A stretch of DNA of 64,000 bases from assembly GCF_013204795.1 (NCBI RefSeq), contig NZ_JABMKW010000018.1, positions 434,001 through 498,000 on the forward strand. Reading direction: 5' to 3'. The DNA is from Pedobacter panaciterrae. GTDB lineage: Bacteria > Bacteroidota > Bacteroidia > Sphingobacteriales > Sphingobacteriaceae. Below the pieces are notes generated by a model that was not told the origin of the DNA, did no database searches, and saw only the letters and a program-made list of their open reading frames with translations. The stretch's first letter is position 1. Each line of letters starts with the position of its first letter. Below, piece after piece: positions 62,723-64,000 of this stretch. The position numbers were made by a program, and so were the translations under genes.

Positions 62723-64000
62723 TTAAGATAGCAATTGCTGAATAGCTTCTTTGGTTTTTTCAAATTTAAACTGAGACAGGATCTCGTCCATCATGTCTTC
62801 AATATCACTATTGCATAGGTTGCCAATGCTTCCCTCATGAGTATGGTGTATTTCTGTGCCAGGTATAAATGTTCCGTTCTCTATTGACTCACCTACGATT
62901 TTATAGGCCTCTCTGAAAGGAGTCCCTTTTAATGCCAATTCATTTACCACTTCTACACTAAACAAGTATGCATACTTTTTATCAGCCAATATATTGTCTT
63001 TAACAGTGATGTTTTGCAACATGAAAGTGGTCATCTCCAAACACTCGTTTAATGAGGTAATTGCAGGAAATAGATTTTCCTTTAATAATTGAAGATCTCT
63101 ATGGTATCCCGAAGGAAGATTGGTGATCATCATAGCAATTTCGTTTGGCAAAGCCTGTATCTTATTGCAGCGAGAACGAATCAGTTCAAACACATCAGGG
63201 TTTTTCTTATGAGGCATGATGCTAGATCCGGTGGTTAGTTCATCAGGGAAGCTAATGAAACCAAAGTTCTGGTTAATGAATAAGCAAACATCCATAGCCA
63301 TTTTAGCTAATGATGCTGCTACAGATGACATGGCCTGTGCCAGAATGCGTTCAGTTTTCCCTCTACCCATTTGAGCGTACACTACATTATAATTTAGCCT
63401 TTCGAAGCCTAATAATTCAGTAGTCATTGTTCTGTTTAATGGGAAAGAAGAACCATATCCTGCTGCAGATCCTAAAGGGTTTTTATTACAGATCTTCCAT
63501 GCCGCCAGCATTAATTCCATATCATCAACCAAGCTTTCAGCATATGCGCCAAACCACAATCCAAAAGAAGATGGCATTGCTATCTGCAAGTGGGTATAAC
63601 CTGGTAAAAGTTTATCTTTATGCGTGTTGCTTAATTCCAGTAGCTGGCCAAATAAAACAGAAGTGTTGCCAACCATTTCTTCGATGCAGCTTCTAAAGAA
63701 AAGTTTAAGATCAACTAAGACCTGGTCATTACGAGATCTACCGCTATGGATCTTTTTACCCGCATCTCCAATTCGTTGGGTAAGCAGCCATTCTACCTGA
63801 GAATGTACATCTTCTACCGTATCATCAATAGTAAATTTACCGGCTTCAATATCGGCATAGATATTTTTAAGTTCTTTTTGAATTGCCTTAAGCTCATCCG
63901 CGGTAAGTAATCCTATACTTTCAAGCATTTCAACATGTGCAAGGGAACCAAGCACATCAAAAGCAGCCATTTGCAAATCCAATTCCCTGTCTTTACCGAC
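62723..64000 (-). CDS. argH: argininosuccinate lyase, 5' end beyond the window
   Basis: The frame is open to the last base, so the N-terminus is missing; about 425 residues are visible. Family motifs: DRELDLQMAAFDV, VHSQVEWLLTQRIGDAGKKIHSGRSRNDQV, LPGYTHLQIAMPSSFGLW and the signature GSSIMPHKKNPDVFELIR with the catalytic serine loop. It splits argininosuccinate to arginine and fumarate in the last step of arginine synthesis. It is followed by the aminotransferase gene. Other arg genes are probably upstream of the window. Confidence 0.95.
   Translation of the reverse strand, partial: VGKDRELDLQMAAFDVLGSLAHVEMLESIGLLTADELKAIQKELKNIYADIEAGKFTIDDTVEDVHSQVEWLLTQRIGDAGKKIHSGRSRNDQVLVDLKLFFRSCIEEMVGNTSVLFGQLLELSNTHKDKLLPGYTHLQIAMPSSFGLWFGAYAESLVDDMELMLAAWKICNKNPLGSAAGYGSSFPLNRTMTTELLGFERLNYNVVYAQMGRGKTERILAQAMSSVAASLAKMAMDVCLFINQNFGFISFPDELTTGSSIMPHKKNPDVFELIRSRCNKIQALPNEIAMMITNLPSGYHRDLQLLKENLFPAITSLNECLEMTTFMLQNITVKDNILADKKYAYLFSVEVVNELALKGTPFREAYKIVGESIENGTFIPGTEIHHTHEGSIGNLCNSDIEDMMDEILSQFKFEKTKEAIQQLLS

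Noticed and set aside
1..64000. CRISPR arrays, prophage genes or insertion sequences
   Set aside because: I saw no regularly spaced repeats, phage structural genes, integrases or transposases in the window.

Overview
The window looks like chromosome of a Bacteroidota species, most likely Sphingobacteriaceae (Pedobacter-like). The reasons are a sigma/FecR/SusC/SusD unit, many CarboxypepD_reg-type and beta-barrel outer-membrane proteins, an IPExxxVDY protein, weak Shine-Dalgarno sequences, and promoters of the TTG...TAnnTTTG type. I see no prophage, CRISPR array or intact insertion sequence.

Layout. 0-5 kb: an ECF41-type sigma factor with its fused SnoaL-like domain, a carboxymuconolactone-decarboxylase-like gene and a Dabb protein; then a TPM-domain lipoprotein, a CarboxypepD_reg protein and a group II truncated globin. 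5-12 kb: sigma factor, FecR anti-sigma, SusC with STN domain, and SusD. 12-19 kb: MFS transporter plus DeoR regulator, ppnP, an NfeD-like/flotillin pair, a GIN-domain protein, a HAD hydrolase and an O-methyltransferase. 19-29 kb: a GH92 enzyme, two coupled amidohydrolases and a large Oar-like TonB-dependent receptor. 28.9-29.4 kb: a self-contained minus-strand transcription unit with two tandem tRNA-like RNAs that have oversized variable arms. 29-42 kb: Lrp regulator, tex, pdhB, an AddA/AddB-like pair, a thioredoxin-like protein and a GH3 enzyme. 42-50 kb: two beta-barrel proteins, glpK-glpF, a small unknown gene, a SusD remnant and a GH78-like rhamnosidase. 50-64 kb: tRNA-Ser, pyk and a housekeeping run (acpP-fabF-rnc, yicC-gmk-nadD, RsmI-like, prfC, aminotransferase, 5'-truncated argH).

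How the genes work together. The sigma/FecR/SusC/SusD block reads as a signal-transducing nutrient-uptake locus without its own hydrolase. The ECF41 gene is followed by a near-consensus ECF41 promoter inside its own 3' end, pointing at the decarboxylase-like gene. acpP, fabF and rnc follow the usual Bacteroidota order. glpK-glpF form a glycerol uptake operon.

The most unusual items are the tandem tRNA-like RNAs (class II body, anticodon loop reading GTC, G73, variable regions of about 40 and 75 nt, own promoter and terminator) and the GH92 enzyme with glutamine at the position of the usual catalytic glutamate. Three copies of a REP-like hairpin (near 11.3, 25.5 and 30.0 kb) each sit a few bases past the end of a gene. 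All identifications come from reading the sequence; no database search was run.
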